From: Leishmania infantum JPCM5
Taxonomy: Eukaryota > Euglenozoa > Kinetoplastea > Trypanosomatida > Trypanosomatidae
DNA: 64,000 bases
Direction: 5' to 3'
Assembly (NCBI RefSeq): GCF_000002875.2
Contig: NC_009420.2
Location: 742,001-806,000 of the forward strand
Part shown: positions 63,003-64,000 of the stretch, piece after piece
Layout of the letters: every line of letters begins with the position of its first letter
Numbering within the stretch: position 1 is the first letter of the stretch
The notes under the pieces: generated by a model
What the model saw: the letters and a program-made list of their open reading frames with translations, nothing else
Told to the model about the DNA's origin: nothing
The model's database searches: none
Position numbers and translations under genes: made by a program

Positions 63003-64000
63003 GGCGGACGTCACATCCTAAGCAACTGCTAAGCCCGTTGTGGGGGCACTGACAGCGGATGCCGTTGCAACTGCAAAGAGCCCATCGCCACGGGAATTGG
63101 TCTCGCCTCCTGCGCGGGCAGGCCAGGCCAAAGCCGCTTCCCCAGTAGGCAGCAATGAAATCCACCACTGCCACCAAGAAGTCCAAGTGGCGATCAGCAC
63201 GCGCCATCAGACAGGTTCTCTGCGCGACCCTCCAGTAACTCGCTCTTTCTTCACCTGAAGTGTTGGACTCGCATAGATGTCCGGGCTGTGGTCGGTGATT
63301 GGCCATCGTCTCGTTGTGGTGCATTTCTGCCGTCATCGCTCCCTCTCGCACGTTTATCAGCGGCGGCGCAGTGGAACCCGGGGGCGCGCTCGGACGCCTC
63401 AAGGTGTCTTTGTCTGCCTTTCTGTGTGTGTGTGTGCCAGTGTGTGATGATGAGTCCATCGAAACCCCTTTACGCTTTACATGTTTTGCGGCGGCTCGCC
63501 TCGCGCACAACCTGTGGCTTTTCTCTGAAAGAGAAGGGGTTTAACAGATGCTGGAGAGGAGTTTGTGCGATAGCGTGTCCTGCTAACACGAACACGCCGA
63601 CCGACATATGCCGACAACCACAGTTGACGTATCTCTGTAGCACTGCAGCTATGTAAAGGAGCCGGGCCCACCAAAACCGTTTGGCGACGTTCAGCCCAGT
63701 GCGATTCCACTGCGGACAGCGCGCCCTGGGTCCAAGATCAAGCTCAGCACCACCGCCATGCAGCAAAGGACGAAAAAAAAAACAGTAGGTGGATGCGGAT
63801 CTTCGCTGAATCATGGGCCCGCTTCGTAGCGAGCTGCTACAAACGCGGTCATGACTGCAAGTCTATCCAGCTCAGCGTCAACTCACACCTGCCCGCCGGC
63901 ACCAAGAATCCGCAACCGTACCCGAGGGCATGCTGCAAGCTGCTTGGCTTTCTCACAGAGTGGGAACTACACTGTGATATCACAGCGAAATGGCCGGCGT
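63003..64000. other. Intergenic, right edge of window
   Basis: 3' flank of ALG3. No complete gene is seen. The first 250 bases have some gene-like composition in one plus frame (63040-63258), but no start or family match. The last 60 bases resemble the tail of the SIDER-like repeats only over a very short stretch. Confidence 0.4.

Noticed and set aside
62878..63510. 210-codon minus-strand open frame overlapping the ALG3 3' end
   Set aside because: It is antisense to a certain gene, in the wrong direction for the cluster and without recognised motifs.
63940..63975. Short similarity to the SIDER-like tail (CTCACAGAGTGGG) at the window edge
   Set aside because: Only about a dozen bases agree and the element would run off the window. 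It cannot be supported.

Overview
The window comes from a trypanosomatid nuclear chromosome, almost certainly Leishmania. Genes are intron-less and arranged in two long one-way clusters. Third codon positions are GC-rich, spacers are long and pyrimidine-rich, and related dispersed repeats resembling SIDER retroposons lie in UTR-like DNA. The gene content (NT2 inosine/guanosine transporter, MSH6-like MSH8, phosphomannomutase, a tandem HSP60 pair, ALG3) matches what I recall of one part of Leishmania chromosome 36 (35 in Viannia). The species cannot be fixed from the sequence alone.

Layout. From 1 to about 30.8 kb every gene is on the minus strand. Reading leftwards from the centre these are: a TLDc-domain protein with an N-myristoylation-type start, an MSH6-like mismatch-repair ATPase, NT2, an RNF5-type membrane RING E3 ligase, ribosomal protein eL43 (L37a), a helical coiled-coil protein, trypanin/DRC4, and two unrecognised proteins (414 and about 1,655 aa). 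From 32.0 kb rightwards every gene is on the plus strand: phosphomannomutase, ALKBH4, a calcineurin-A-like pseudophosphatase, a 99-aa protein, a heavily broken methylenetetrahydrofolate reductase (MTHFR) pseudogene, an importin-beta-like karyopherin, a coiled-coil protein, two HSP60 genes, a Cdc20/fizzy-like WD40 protein and ALG3. The 1.2 kb between the clusters (30,797-32,007) is a divergent strand-switch region, where bidirectional RNA polymerase II transcription is expected to begin. Genes in such clusters are co-transcribed and processed by trans-splicing and polyadenylation, so neighbours need not share a function.

Most notable points: the MTHFR pseudogene; the calcineurin paralogue with its metal-binding motifs destroyed; the HSP60 pair, with long identical DNA blocks beside sharply different ones and different C-termini; a SIDER-like repeat ending about 70 bases past the NT2 stop; an orphan 99-codon coding relic cut off by another copy of that repeat; and the divergent Cdc20-like propeller. 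No wholly new multi-gene system is evident. Spacers longer than 300 bases are listed with what they hold.
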